A stretch of DNA of 29,665 nt from Loki-b32 sp048941605 (GTDB lineage Archaea; Asgardarchaeota; Lokiarchaeia; Sigyniarchaeales; SOKP01): assembly GCA_048941605.1 (NCBI GenBank), contig JBHLNL010000022.1, forward strand, positions 1 through 29,665. The letters run 5' to 3'. The position numbers and the translations under genes were made by a program. The notes under the pieces are model-generated. The model did no database searches. It worked only from the letters and a program-made list of their open reading frames with translations, and was not told where the DNA came from. Numbering within the stretch: the stretch's first letter is position 1; the number at the start of each line of letters is the position of its first letter. Positions 16,168 to 25,158 of the stretch are shown here, one piece after another.

Positions 16168-16217
16168 TAATAAATTACTTTCTGATTACAATAAGTAGAG
16201 TATTTTATTCACTAATT

Positions 16218-16940
16218 TTAATAATCTAACATCTCAAGAAGAATTTCATAATTTTTCTCAAGGTTATAATATTTTATCATTTCAAGTGGTTCCTCGTAAT
16301 TATCTAAAGTCTTTAAGTTATGGGAATCACAACCAATAGCAACAGGTATTTTATATTCTTTTAATTTCTCAAAAAACCTTTCATATTTAGGAGAATAAAA
16401 TGAGGGATAGCTAGAGTTAAACTCAAAGTAGATATTAGATTTTTTGAGAAAATTCATTAAAAGATCAAGGTTCCCTACCATAAAATGAGACGGATCAAAA
16501 TGGGCTAATCCGAAAACCGGAAGTGTATGATTTTTATTTAATTGATTTATCCAATGCTGGAGAATGTTTTTAATAAAAGCAATTGATTCATAACTTTGAA
16601 GATATTCAAACAAAATTAGATTAAATTCATTTATATTTAAATAACTTTTAATAAATTGCTCAGTGCTTTCTAGGTCTATTTCAATGCCTTTTAATAATCT
16701 TAATGGTTGATTCTTGGCTTTCAAATATTCCTGACATTTTGATATTTCTTCTAAATATGATATAATTGTTTCTTTATTTTTTAGTGTAGACACCCATGCT
16801 TTCCATGAGTTTGTAAAATGATCCGTTATTGCAATATAATCTAATCCTAATTTCAGTGACTTTTCTACAATTTGCTCAATTGATTGTTTTCCATCAGAAT
16901 AATTTGAATGTATATGTAAATTAATTTTTGGAAATGGCAT
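16218..16940 (-). CDS. PHP-domain metal-dependent phosphoesterase
   Basis: 240 residues, complete PHP fold related to histidinol phosphatase and polymerase-associated PHP domains. Metal ligands can be read: H9 and H11 (HIHSNYSDG), D40-H41 (AITDHF), E87 (GIEIDL), H147 (AHFDP), D205 and H207 (GCDSHN). Likely substrates are small phosphate esters such as histidinol phosphate or nucleotides; sequence alone does not choose. No other histidine genes are present. It starts 19 nt after the APC transporter stop, in the same direction, and is probably in its operon. Confidence 0.88.
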   Translation of the reverse strand: MPFPKINLHIHSNYSDGKQSIEQIVEKSLKLGLDYIAITDHFTNSWKAWVSTLKNKETIISYLEEISKCQEYLKAKNQPLRLLKGIEIDLESTEQFIKSYLNINEFNLILFEYLQSYESIAFIKNILQHWINQLNKNHTLPVFGLAHFDPSHFMVGNLDLLMNFLKKSNIYFEFNSSYPSFYSPKYERFFEKLKEYKIPVAIGCDSHNLKTLDNYEEPLEMIKYYNLEKNYEILLEMLDY

Positions 16941-16959
16941 TGAAAAATTAGACCTTTAA

Positions 16960-18849
16960 TTAAATATTAAGGTTTCGTGTTTCTTTGTTTAAGTAAAGAC
17001 TAAAAATACCTCCTAAGATCAAAGTTATACCGAGAAAAATTAAGATCGCCACAAATACAAATTCTGCTGTAATTTCAGGCATAACTATTGCTCCAAAGGT
17101 CATATAATCTATCGATATGACATCTAATGCGAATAAGGAGACTAAAACAAATGTGAAGACTGAAGCTAAAATTTGGATAACACTAATGATTATGTTAATA
17201 TAGTAAATAGATTTTGCTTTACTTTTTTTCAACTCAATAATTTGACCGATTCCAATATCAATTGCTACTTCTTTTTTGTTAACTCTTTTTATAAAGAAAA
17301 AAACAATTTCTTTAAGAGGAAAAATATCGAGAAGGATAGTTCCAAGAGCAAAAATAGAGAAAAAAATTAATATACGAAGTAAAACAGTAGAAAAAATTAA
17401 AGGAAACCCAATAATTGGAGAAAATAAAACGCTAAAATTATTTATCACCCATATGAAAACCCCAATCAGAATTAAAGCAAAAAATTTTAGACCTGCTAAG
17501 GTTAAAATAACTGAATGACGATCTGCTAATGTTAATAAATAATAGGTTATTCCAATACCTAAAATAATTAAACCAACTAGAATAGCGTTTACATTTAATA
17601 CAAATGCTAAGATTAAGCATGTTGAACCAACAATAATAGGTAAGTAAGGAAAAAAAGGTGCTTTAAAGGGACGATCTAGTTCTTTTCTCTTATATCGTAA
17701 AAGAACTGCGGCAAAATTGACAAATGCTAACCCAAAGAAATAAATAAATGTTGTAATATTTGCCGTAAATCCGACGTTTGCAAAAAGAATTGCAAAAATA
17801 GTAAAAAAAACAGCAATTATAGTAGTAATTATCAATATTAGAGTTGGTTTTTGAGTTTTTTCACTTACTTTTAAAAATCTTTTAGAAATATAATGATCTC
17901 GAGCTAATGCATACATCACAGATACAGCAGAACCTAAAGCAGCATTCATAGCTATAAAGGTTGAAATTGTTGCTGCTATTCCCATCAGTATATATCCAGG
18001 AAAACCTAAAATATTGTTTAATACTAATGCTAATAATATTGGAGAATCACCTAAACCTGTCGTATCAGAACCAATATTAATCATAACAACAATAGTTATG
18101 GATAAATAGATGAATAATGTTATTAAAATTGCATAAATATTAGATTTAGAAATGTTCTTAGTGGGATTTTTCAAATCAGCATTCAAATAAGCAAGATTTG
18201 ATATAATACTTGTGAAAAAAATGAATAAGGATGAAAACCAAATAACAACAGCAAAGAAGTTAGTTCCAGAAAACAAAAAACTGGGGTCATAGTCAGATAT
18301 ATTAGTAACAGGTGCTAAAAAAAATCCTGAAAAAATAAAGATAGTAAAGATTATTAAGAGTACAACTGTTAAAGTAACAACTGTTCTTAAAGCGATTTTT
18401 TGAGTCCTAAATAACACTACTGCTGTAAAAAGAATTGATAAAATTGCTATTGGTATTACTAAATTTTGAAAAAAATTTATGGGAAAGAAAGCTTCTATTA
18501 CAACAGTAAAAGCTTGAGCAGAAAATGAGAATGTTGCTATATTTGCAATCCAAAGAAAAAATCCAATGATAAAAGCTAAAAAACCTCCTAATGCTTCTTT
18601 ACTAAAATTATATGATCCTCCCGATATTGGTAAACTAGATGATAATTCACTATAATTTAACGCAGTAAAAAATATTAGTATTCCTCCTAAAATAAGACTA
18701 ATTAAGACTCCAGATTGAGCTTGTTCTATAGCTGATCCTAAAAGGATAAAAATTGAACCTCCGATACCAACACCAATACCATACAAAATTCCCGACAGTA
18801 ATCCAACGTCTCGTGTCGGAAGAATTCGTTTTTGCTCTTTTTCGTTCAA
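16960..18849 (-). CDS. APC-superfamily amino acid/polyamine permease with extra C-terminal helices
   Basis: 629 residues from TTG 18849, chosen because GTGAT stands four nt upstream; a GTG at 18858 overlaps that site. The first helix carries the APC signature GILYGIGVGIGGSIF, followed by GGSYNFSKEALGGFLAF in the region of TM3. About twelve helices occupy residues 15-450. A further four hydrophobic segments follow (about 455-475, 480-510, 550-580, 595-625), separated by a basic loop (near 515-545), making the protein longer than common 450-500 residue APC members. Substrate is unknown. It follows the anchored coiled-coil gene by 62 nt and precedes the PHP gene by 19 nt. Confidence 0.9.
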   Translation of the reverse strand: MNEKEQKRILPTRDVGLLSGILYGIGVGIGGSIFILLGSAIEQAQSGVLISLILGGILIFFTALNYSELSSSLPISGGSYNFSKEALGGFLAFIIGFFLWIANIATFSFSAQAFTVVIEAFFPINFFQNLVIPIAILSILFTAVVLFRTQKIALRTVVTLTVVLLIIFTIFIFSGFFLAPVTNISDYDPSFLFSGTNFFAVVIWFSSLFIFFTSIISNLAYLNADLKNPTKNISKSNIYAILITLFIYLSITIVVMINIGSDTTGLGDSPILLALVLNNILGFPGYILMGIAATISTFIAMNAALGSAVSVMYALARDHYISKRFLKVSEKTQKPTLILIITTIIAVFFTIFAILFANVGFTANITTFIYFFGLAFVNFAAVLLRYKRKELDRPFKAPFFPYLPIIVGSTCLILAFVLNVNAILVGLIILGIGITYYLLTLADRHSVILTLAGLKFFALILIGVFIWVINNFSVLFSPIIGFPLIFSTVLLRILIFFSIFALGTILLDIFPLKEIVFFFIKRVNKKEVAIDIGIGQIIELKKSKAKSIYYINIIISVIQILASVFTFVLVSLFALDVISIDYMTFGAIVMPEITAEFVFVAILIFLGITLILGGIFSLYLNKETRNLNI

Positions 18850-18853
18850 TTTT

Positions 18854-18858
18854 ATCAC
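18854..18858 (-). promoter_or_regulatory. GTGAT ribosome binding site fixing a TTG start
   Basis: GTGAT on the minus strand, then AAAA, then TTG at 18849. The GTG that could also be read as a start is itself part of this site. Confidence 0.45.
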
Positions 18859-18911
18859 ACAAAGTTATATCAATAATTTTGAATTGATATTTAATTTTCC
18901 AAAATAGAACT

Positions 18912-20366
18912 TCAGGACTTTTCCAAATGAAAAATACCAGATATAATTGATAAAACAGCTCCAATCAATAAGAATAAGCCCATTATATAACTATTTGCAT
19001 TACCTAAATTAATAAAGTTATAAAATATTCCTAAAGCCCAGATTACAAAGAATACCCCTATTCCTATTAGAATCCCTCCAAAAAATTTAGACGCCCGGTA
19101 GATAGCTGATAATACTTCTAGTCTATGGATCCTACTCTCTTTATCTCGAATTTCTTTTTCCTGACTCTCTAATTCTAATTTAAGTTTTTGTAGGATCGCT
19201 CTTGAGTCATTAGTACTAGATTCAATAGATTCTTTTGCTTTTGTCAATTTCTCATGTTCAGCTTCCATATGTTTTAATTTTTCTGTTAATGCTCCGAGTC
19301 TTTCTTCTCGTTCAATATATTCTGTATTCGAAGTTTCAATATCTTTTTTTAGATCTTCGATCCTTTTTTCATTTGCTTCAATTAGATTTTCCTTCTTGAT
19401 AATTTGCTCAATTAAAGAATTTGTTGAATCATTCAATTCTTGTATTCGAGATTCAATCTCAATTAATTGTTGTTGCTTATCAGTTAATTGTATCTTATAT
19501 TTTGCAAGAAGTTCTTCATAGGTTTCTTTTTGTTTTTCCATTTCAGGAAATCCATCTTTATACGCTTCAACCATTTGTTCGATTTCTTTAATTCTTGTTT
19601 CTCTTTTTTCAATTTGTTCAGTTAAAAGCGTTTTTTCTTCTTCTTTTGCTTCAATTTCTGAATTTGAATGTTCCAGTTCAATTTTATTCTTACTAATCGA
19701 GACTCTAAGCGTCTCATTTTCCGCCCGTTGACTCTTTAATTTTTTTTCTAACGACTCAGCTTCTTCTCTCTGTTTTTCTAGTAATTCCTCATTTGATTCG
19801 ATTTCTTGATTCATTTTTGAAATTTTATTTCGAAGTTCTTCTTGTGTAGTAATTTTTTCTTTTATAGAATCAGTAAGGACAATTAGATCTACTTGTCTAG
19901 TCTCATATGTTTTTACTAATTGCTCATTATTTTTTAGAAGTTCCATATATTCTTGCTCTAGATTCTCTTTACTTTCTGATGTAATTTTTAGTCTTTCCTC
20001 TAAGTTGCCCATCTCTTCATTTTTTCGATTATATTTTTCTTCTAGCTGTTTTATTGTTTCTTCAATTGCAGTAAGATATTCTTCTTTATCATCAATCTTC
20101 TTATTAATAGTATCAAGCTTTTCCTGGGCGATCTTCGTTTCTTCGCTAACTTTTTCTATAGGTTTCTTCTCAACCTCTTTTTCTTCTGCTGCTTCTCCAT
20201 TTGTTATAGTTTCTGATATGTCTTCAATACTATTTTCAAATGTTCTTAGTTTTTTATCTATCATATCTCTTGAATTTTTAGCTTTAGATAAGTACTCCTT
20301 ATCTACTCTCTCGACTTCCCTTTCCGATTTGCTTTCCTTTTCTTCTCCTTTAAATTCGTCAGTCAT
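18912..20366 (-). CDS. Long coiled-coil protein with C-terminal two-helix membrane anchor
   Basis: 484 residues. Residues 1-60 are charged and probably disordered. About 60-415 is an almost unbroken coiled coil rich in Glu, Lys and Gln, with few prolines. Residues 428-452 and 459-479 are hydrophobic and separated by a six-residue polar loop (LGNANS), forming a hairpin anchor with both the coil and the short C terminus (HLEKS) on the cytosolic side. There is no ATPase head, so it is not an SMC or Rad50 protein. The shape is that of a tether or scaffold held at the membrane. It is 373 nt downstream of the PfkB gene and begins its own run with the APC and PHP genes. Confidence 0.85.
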   Translation of the reverse strand: MTDEFKGEEKESKSEREVERVDKEYLSKAKNSRDMIDKKLRTFENSIEDISETITNGEAAEEKEVEKKPIEKVSEETKIAQEKLDTINKKIDDKEEYLTAIEETIKQLEEKYNRKNEEMGNLEERLKITSESKENLEQEYMELLKNNEQLVKTYETRQVDLIVLTDSIKEKITTQEELRNKISKMNQEIESNEELLEKQREEAESLEKKLKSQRAENETLRVSISKNKIELEHSNSEIEAKEEEKTLLTEQIEKRETRIKEIEQMVEAYKDGFPEMEKQKETYEELLAKYKIQLTDKQQQLIEIESRIQELNDSTNSLIEQIIKKENLIEANEKRIEDLKKDIETSNTEYIEREERLGALTEKLKHMEAEHEKLTKAKESIESSTNDSRAILQKLKLELESQEKEIRDKESRIHRLEVLSAIYRASKFFGGILIGIGVFFVIWALGIFYNFINLGNANSYIMGLFLLIGAVLSIISGIFHLEKS

Positions 20367-20739
20367 TTTATGAATTTTGGATTTTAAAAATTAATACCTC
20401 ATATAGAATTAGAATATGAATCTTTATTTAATTTCTGCAAAAACAAAATATTTGATTAAATAAGTGTCGATTTAAATAATCGATCATTTTTAGTCATACA
20501 CTTCTTAAAAGTATCTTATGAAATATTAAAATTTCAGATATTTAAATTTTGATGTTTTCTCGTTTTTTTTTTGAAGAAATAATGAAATGAATAAATAATT
20601 TTATATATGATCATGTTTTTAATGGACATTTGGATTATTCCATTTAATCCTATTTATAAATATGAGATTATTATCTGCATAAACAAGATGAAAACATATT
20701 TTTAATACTTTATATATGTTTTGCATATGATAAGACAAC
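20367..20739. other. 373-base AT-rich gap with a short palindrome
   Basis: No gene is supported here. The gap lies between the PfkB stop and the anchored coiled-coil start, both on the minus strand. It holds a minus-strand TATA-like TTTTTAAAATCC (20379-20390) for the coiled-coil gene, and a palindrome TCGATT-TAAAT-AATCGA at 20467-20483 about 100 nt upstream of that start, which could be an operator. A plus-strand 27-codon frame at 20622-20705 has no ribosome binding site and is not called. Confidence 0.4.
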
Positions 20740-21714
20740 TTAATCACTCCTAAAGTCAAATTTGTCCATTAATTTCATAGCATCTTCAAATGAGTTATCA
20801 GACATTGGTCCAATGGATTCAACCTTCAAAGCTCCTACTGCATTTGCAAATTTGGCTATTTTTTTTAATTTCCAACCTGCTAAATATCCAGTGATAAAGG
20901 CTCCTCCAAAAGAATCTCCCGCTCCAGTAGGATCTTTCTCAACTACTTTAAATCCTTCTACTTTCAATCCATTTGGTTTATCTGATGTAAAAATAGTACA
21001 TCCTTCTCTTCCTTCTTTTAATGCTATAATTTTTGGTCCCATTTCAAGTAGTTTTCGACAAGATTTTTGAAAACCCTTTTCTCCAGTCAAAATTTCAGCT
21101 TCTTCTTCACTAGGCAGTAAAATATCTGTTGATTCCAGTACAATCATAGAAATTTTGAGAATTTGTTTTAAATCTAACATTTCAGGTCTAATGTTTGGAT
21201 CAAAAGAAATAATAACATCTGGATTACTTTTTTTCGCTAAATTAAGGGCTTTAAAGCAAGCATCTCTGGATTTTTTACTAATTGAAAGAGCACTTCCCAT
21301 TATATGGAGATTTTTAATATTCTTAAAATATTCTTCTTTAATATCTTTCTCTGAAGTTTCTCCAGCAGCACCTTGAGCAAAAATAAATTTACGAGAACCA
21401 TCAGAATTATATTGATTGAATGCTATTCCAGTTGTTAATTGATTAGTTACCCGAATCTGAGATGTGTCGACATTATCTTTTTGCAATTTTTCGATTATAC
21501 AATCTCCGAACTCATCGTTCCCTATCACTCCAATAAAACCTGCAGATAAGCCAAATGATTTTCCCATTCGAGCGACAGTATCAATGAATATAGCAGGTGC
21601 TCCACTTGGGAACGGTCCTTTATAATTTCTTCCAATCTCTCCATGAGGAACATCTAATTCCACACGCATAAATTCGACTAATAATTCACCTAATGAAATA
21701 ATATCAGGGCACAT
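20740..21714 (-). CDS. PfkB-family carbohydrate kinase
   Basis: 324 residues from the ATG at 21714; a TTG five codons earlier is a less likely start. The N-terminal GELLVEFMR and GGAPA-like SGAPAIF segments, the VGNDEFG-like IGNDEFG region and the C-terminal signature DPTGAGDSFGGAF (261-273) define the ribokinase/PfkB family; D267 is the catalytic base. Closest in feel to fructokinase or 2-keto-3-deoxygluconate kinase-like members, but the sugar cannot be read. It follows the 11-residue-repeat coil gene by about 100 nt in the same direction; a functional link is not apparent. Confidence 0.92.
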   Translation of the reverse strand: MCPDIISLGELLVEFMRVELDVPHGEIGRNYKGPFPSGAPAIFIDTVARMGKSFGLSAGFIGVIGNDEFGDCIIEKLQKDNVDTSQIRVTNQLTTGIAFNQYNSDGSRKFIFAQGAAGETSEKDIKEEYFKNIKNLHIMGSALSISKKSRDACFKALNLAKKSNPDVIISFDPNIRPEMLDLKQILKISMIVLESTDILLPSEEEAEILTGEKGFQKSCRKLLEMGPKIIALKEGREGCTIFTSDKPNGLKVEGFKVVEKDPTGAGDSFGGAFITGYLAGWKLKKIAKFANAVGALKVESIGPMSDNSFEDAMKLMDKFDFRSD

Positions 21715-21816
21715 TTTTTCGATAAACAAACTTGTCTAAATTTAAAATTCAAAAAAATTACTAATATGAGTTTTAAAATATAATATTTAATAATACAAAA
21801 AGATTTGAAGAAAGAT

Positions 21817-22665
21817 TTATTTTACGAACTTCTTTTTAAATGATTCAATTGTACTAGAAATTTCATTAATATGCAGTTTTAATTCTTTTGGATGCATTTC
21901 TTTTAATTTATCAATATCACCAATAATTTCTTTTAATTCGTCTATCCATAAATTCATAAGAATTTCCTTTTCTTTGTTTTTGCATGCCAATTTTATTTCA
22001 TCATCAATCCATTCTTTTGCGCTTTCTTTAATTTGTTTTTTAAGAACATCAACTGTTATTTTCACTAAATCTTGTTCACTTTTGAGTTTTTCTAACACTG
22101 GCTTAAGATTATTCTCAAATTCTTTGTTTTCTTCATTAATTTTTTTAATTATATCTCTAAGAACTTCTTCTTTAGTATCAAATTCTTGATGGAAATTCTT
22201 TAATTTAGTTGAAAAATCTTCATTCATGACCTTAATGTTTTCTAAAAGGGAATTTATTTGATTTTTAAGATTAGTTACAAGTTTTTCTAACTTTTCATTA
22301 ACAATGTTATAGTTATTTAAAATTTCTGAATTGAGTGTATCATAATTTTTTTCCATTTTTTTGGAAAGAGATGTAAATTTCTCTTGTAATTCTCCTTCAA
22401 ACATATTAGCTATATCTTCGATTTTTTTATTAGTTGAATTTCCCAACTTTTCTAATTTCTGATCTAATTGAATAAATTGCTCTTTCGATTTTTGTTCAAA
22501 TTTTGTTAATTGTTCAATGGATTTTTTCTCGAGATTATTCAATTGTTCAGAAGTTTTTTGCTCAGACTTTTTTATTTGTTCATTTATTTTATTATCTAAT
22601 TTGCCTACTTGATCTTTTAATTTCTGGAAGTCCTTAAATGAAATTTCTTCAGAGATTTTCTTCAC
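21817..22665 (-). CDS. Coiled-coil protein with 11-residue repeats, next to small GTPase
   Basis: 282 residues, helical almost throughout, no membrane segment. Residues 28-71 hold four 11-residue repeats with EQ at positions 29-30, 40-41, 51-52 and 62-63, which indicates a right-handed or straight hendecad coil rather than a heptad one. About 80-210 continues as a coiled coil, and 220-282 is a helical C-terminal part with Trp and Cys (KEWIDDEIKLACKN). The start is GTG at 22665, with GGTGA overlapping it; an in-frame ATC three codons downstream sits five nt after GGTGA, so initiation here is also uncertain. It lies 56 nt after the GTPase gene and is probably co-transcribed, so it may be an effector or partner. 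Confidence 0.78.
   Translation of the reverse strand: MKKISEEISFKDFQKLKDQVGKLDNKINEQIKKSEQKTSEQLNNLEKKSIEQLTKFEQKSKEQFIQLDQKLEKLGNSTNKKIEDIANMFEGELQEKFTSLSKKMEKNYDTLNSEILNNYNIVNEKLEKLVTNLKNQINSLLENIKVMNEDFSTKLKNFHQEFDTKEEVLRDIIKKINEENKEFENNLKPVLEKLKSEQDLVKITVDVLKKQIKESAKEWIDDEIKLACKNKEKEILMNLWIDELKEIIGDIDKLKEMHPKELKLHINEISSTIESFKKKFVK
22453..22584 (-). repeat. Four tandem 33-nt coding repeats (hendecads)
   Basis: Codons 28-71 of the coiled-coil gene repeat with a period of 33 nt. The pattern is xEQhxxhEpKp, where h is hydrophobic or small and p polar. Copies are diverged at DNA level, so they have been kept by protein selection and not recently duplicated. Confidence 0.65.
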
Positions 22666-22721
22666 CTTTTTATTATTTTATTTTTGTTGTTTAATTATAT
22701 TGGTAAAGCCTACTCCTTTTT

Positions 22722-23720
22722 CTAACTAAATTGTTCGTTTTTCGTTTTAGAAATGATATGTACTAATTCAAATTCCTCTCTATTGAATTTTGTTATTAAA
22801 TCAATATTCTTCTCGAAATCTTTTTGAGTGGTTATTAAAAGCTCTTTCAAGTTATCAATTAAATTTTCCCCGGATTTGGAGTGAGTTTTTTTTAAGTAAT
22901 TAATAGCTTTGTCAAGTTCGGATAAATTAATTAAAAATTGATCAATAACATCCATTTTTTGAGTTGCGTTCTTTTCCAACTCTTGCTTTAGGAAATCGTA
23001 ATATCTCAGTTCCTTACTTTCCTTTTCTTCGACGCTCGTCTCTTTAGCTTTTGGTTTTAACTTCTGTTTTTTCAGCGCAGATTCTAAATTATTTTTATTT
23101 ATTAACCCGGTTTTTAATTGATTTTCTTTTTTGTTAATTAGATTTAAAAATCCTATAGCACTTTTGTCTTGAACAATATCAGGATATAATATTTCTGCTT
23201 TTTTTAAAAAAGTATATATCAACAATTCAAAACACTCATTGATATTTGCACCTGTTTTTGCGGAAACAAAAACTACATTGTCATTCTTAGCTAAAAAATG
23301 TTCCAAATTTGATTTTATTTCCTTTTCATTAGTGAAAACATCCAATTTATTTCCAATAAATAGTATTAAAACATCCTCTGAATGAGAATTAATATGTTCT
23401 AGAAATTCTTCTTTTAAGATTCCTAATGTATGGCTTGGTTTAGTTAAATCGAAAACTAAAATAGCAACATCAATATTTTTGTATAGTGTTGGATTGAAAG
23501 GATTAAACGCCTTTTGACCTCCTATATCCCAAATAGAAATTAAGATTCTTAAAATATTACCACCTTCTTCTATTAAATATTCTTTTCTAGTAGTTTTACT
23601 ACCTATGGTCGGTAAATATTGTTCTGGAAATTCTTTACCAATAAAAGAATTTATAATAGATGTTTTCCCAACCTCTCCATCTCCAAGAATAACTAGTTTT
23701 AAATTTAGGGTATTATCCAA
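22722..23720 (-). CDS. Ras/Rab-like small GTPase with long C-terminal helical extension
   Basis: 332 residues. The G domain occupies about 5-175: G1 GDGEVGKTS (13-21), G2 T38 in LPTIG, G3 WDIGGQ (64-69), G4 NKLD (124-127), G5 SAK (153-155). All nucleotide-binding elements and the catalytic Gln (Q69) are present. G1, G2 and G5 are Rab-like, but WDIGGQ is Arf- or Spg1-like. Residues 176-332 are an extension with a basic stretch (KKQKLKPKAK) and helices; there is no C-terminal cysteine for prenylation and no N-terminal Gly for myristoylation. The start is TTG, with GGCGAT seven nt upstream. The hendecad coil gene follows. Confidence 0.93.
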   Translation of the reverse strand: MDNTLNLKLVILGDGEVGKTSIINSFIGKEFPEQYLPTIGSKTTRKEYLIEEGGNILRILISIWDIGGQKAFNPFNPTLYKNIDVAILVFDLTKPSHTLGILKEEFLEHINSHSEDVLILFIGNKLDVFTNEKEIKSNLEHFLAKNDNVVFVSAKTGANINECFELLIYTFLKKAEILYPDIVQDKSAIGFLNLINKKENQLKTGLINKNNLESALKKQKLKPKAKETSVEEKESKELRYYDFLKQELEKNATQKMDVIDQFLINLSELDKAINYLKKTHSKSGENLIDNLKELLITTQKDFEKNIDLITKFNREEFELVHIISKTKNEQFS

Positions 23721-24038
23721 GTCATTTATCGCCTAGGAAAAACTAATAAAAAATTTGAATTGAAAACGTTCTGGCTTATAGTACCTTTATTAAGTATTAT
23801 TTGATTTATTAAAACAGAAATGGAACTTATATTTAAATATATTTAGAAAATAACTTCTTTAAACTTTATAAATCCATTTGTAATCTGCTAATTAATCACA
23901 TGGGTAGTATTATTAAGCAAATATTACCTAAAGAATTGTTTTTAAATCGCTAAAAAATTTATATTTTTTTTTAACTTCTCAATATCAATATTACATATTA
24001 TAATAAATATTAAAAAGAGTTAAAAATGGTATAAGGAA
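23721..24038. other. 318-base divergent promoter region
   Basis: The gap separates the minus-strand GTPase gene from the plus-strand nitronate monooxygenase-like gene, so it should hold both promoters. On the plus strand, TATTAAAAAGAGTTAAAA at about 24007-24024 is a plausible TATA region for the start at 24039. Several AT-only stretches could serve the GTPase gene and none stands out. No small gene, RNA gene or clear inverted repeat was seen. Confidence 0.4.
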
Positions 24039-25076
24039 ATGGGATTAAGAACAAATGTAACTGAAATGTTCGGAATTAAGCATCCGATTGTTGCTGCTCC
24101 TATGGGTCCATTTTATACAAAAGAATTAACGGTAGCCGTTTCTGAAGCGGGTGGATTGGGAGTTTTAAGTCATACAAATTTATTTGGAAAAAATAGTTTG
24201 GAAGAAATGAAATCTGATATGGAATATGTAGTTGAACACACTGACAAACCTTTCGGATTTAATATAAGAACATCAAGACTGCAATTAGATGCTCCTGGGT
24301 TATGTAGAGGGATATCAAGGTTTATTATGGATAATCCAAAAATCAAAGAACAATGTCTTTATGCTGTAACTAGCGCAGGTTCTCCAAAAACATTGCCAAA
24401 AGCTAAAAATTACCAAAGACTTAGAGAGAGTGGATCGAATATTAAACATTTTCATGTCGCTCCAGCATTATGGCTTGCGGATAAATGTGTGACATCTGGA
24501 GTTGATGGTATGGTTGTTACAGGGTGGGAAGGAGGAGGCCACCAGAGTTATGAAAAAATTAGTTCCTTAGTTTTATTGCAACAAGTTGCAAAAAAACACC
24601 CAGATACACCTTTAATTGCATGTGGAGGGTTTGCTAGTGGAGAAGGATTAGCTTCAGCTATAGCAATGGGTGCTGGAGCTATAGCAATGGGATCAAGATT
24701 TATCGCTTCGAAAGAAAGTGAATTTCATGATAACTATAAAAATATAGTACCTTCTTCCAAAGCTGATGATACTATATGGGTTACTGGAGTACTTGGACCT
24801 ATACGTCTTTGGAAGAATAATTATTCTTTACATCATGGTGTTGTGTCAAGTAAAGAAGAAAAAATGGCAATGGAGGCTCAAATAACTCCTGAAATGGCGA
24901 TGGAAGATCAAAAACATTATGAAATGACTTATGCTGGTAATATTGAAGATGGGGCGGTTCTTTTAGGTCAAAGTATTGGGATGATAAGTTCTGTAGACAG
25001 TGTTCATGAGATTATTAGTAATATTGTCAGAGATGCTGAAAAAAGATTAAAAGAAGCAAGTACTTGTATAGTATAA
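24039..25076 (+). CDS. Nitronate monooxygenase / FabK-like FMN oxidoreductase
   Basis: 345 residues, TIM-barrel FMN enzyme of the 2-nitropropane dioxygenase family. Marks are HPIVAAPMGPF near residue 15, GGLGVLS near 38, VDGMVVTGWEGGGHQ at 155-169 with H168 in the usual catalytic or FMN-contacting place, and ACGGFASGEGLASAIAMGAGAIAMGSRFIAS at about 194-224 (FMN phosphate site). The family oxidises alkyl nitronates or reduces enoyl-ACP; archaea lack bacterial fatty acid synthesis, so the former or another flavin reaction is likelier. It heads a same-strand set with the SMP-30-like and flavin-reductase-like genes. Confidence 0.92.
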   Translation: MGLRTNVTEMFGIKHPIVAAPMGPFYTKELTVAVSEAGGLGVLSHTNLFGKNSLEEMKSDMEYVVEHTDKPFGFNIRTSRLQLDAPGLCRGISRFIMDNPKIKEQCLYAVTSAGSPKTLPKAKNYQRLRESGSNIKHFHVAPALWLADKCVTSGVDGMVVTGWEGGGHQSYEKISSLVLLQQVAKKHPDTPLIACGGFASGEGLASAIAMGAGAIAMGSRFIASKESEFHDNYKNIVPSSKADDTIWVTGVLGPIRLWKNNYSLHHGVVSSKEEKMAMEAQITPEMAMEDQKHYEMTYAGNIEDGAVLLGQSIGMISSVDSVHEIISNIVRDAEKRLKEASTCIV

Positions 25077-25158
25077 TTTTATACAATATTTATATCAGTT
25101 TTTATTATTGAACCTTATATTTAATTTTTGAGTCAAGAAAAAGGAGATTGTGGAAATA

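Noticed and set aside
20622..20705. 27-codon plus-strand frame in the 373-base gap
   Set aside because: No ribosome binding site, no recognisable motif, and the TATA-like sequence lies too close to the ATG.
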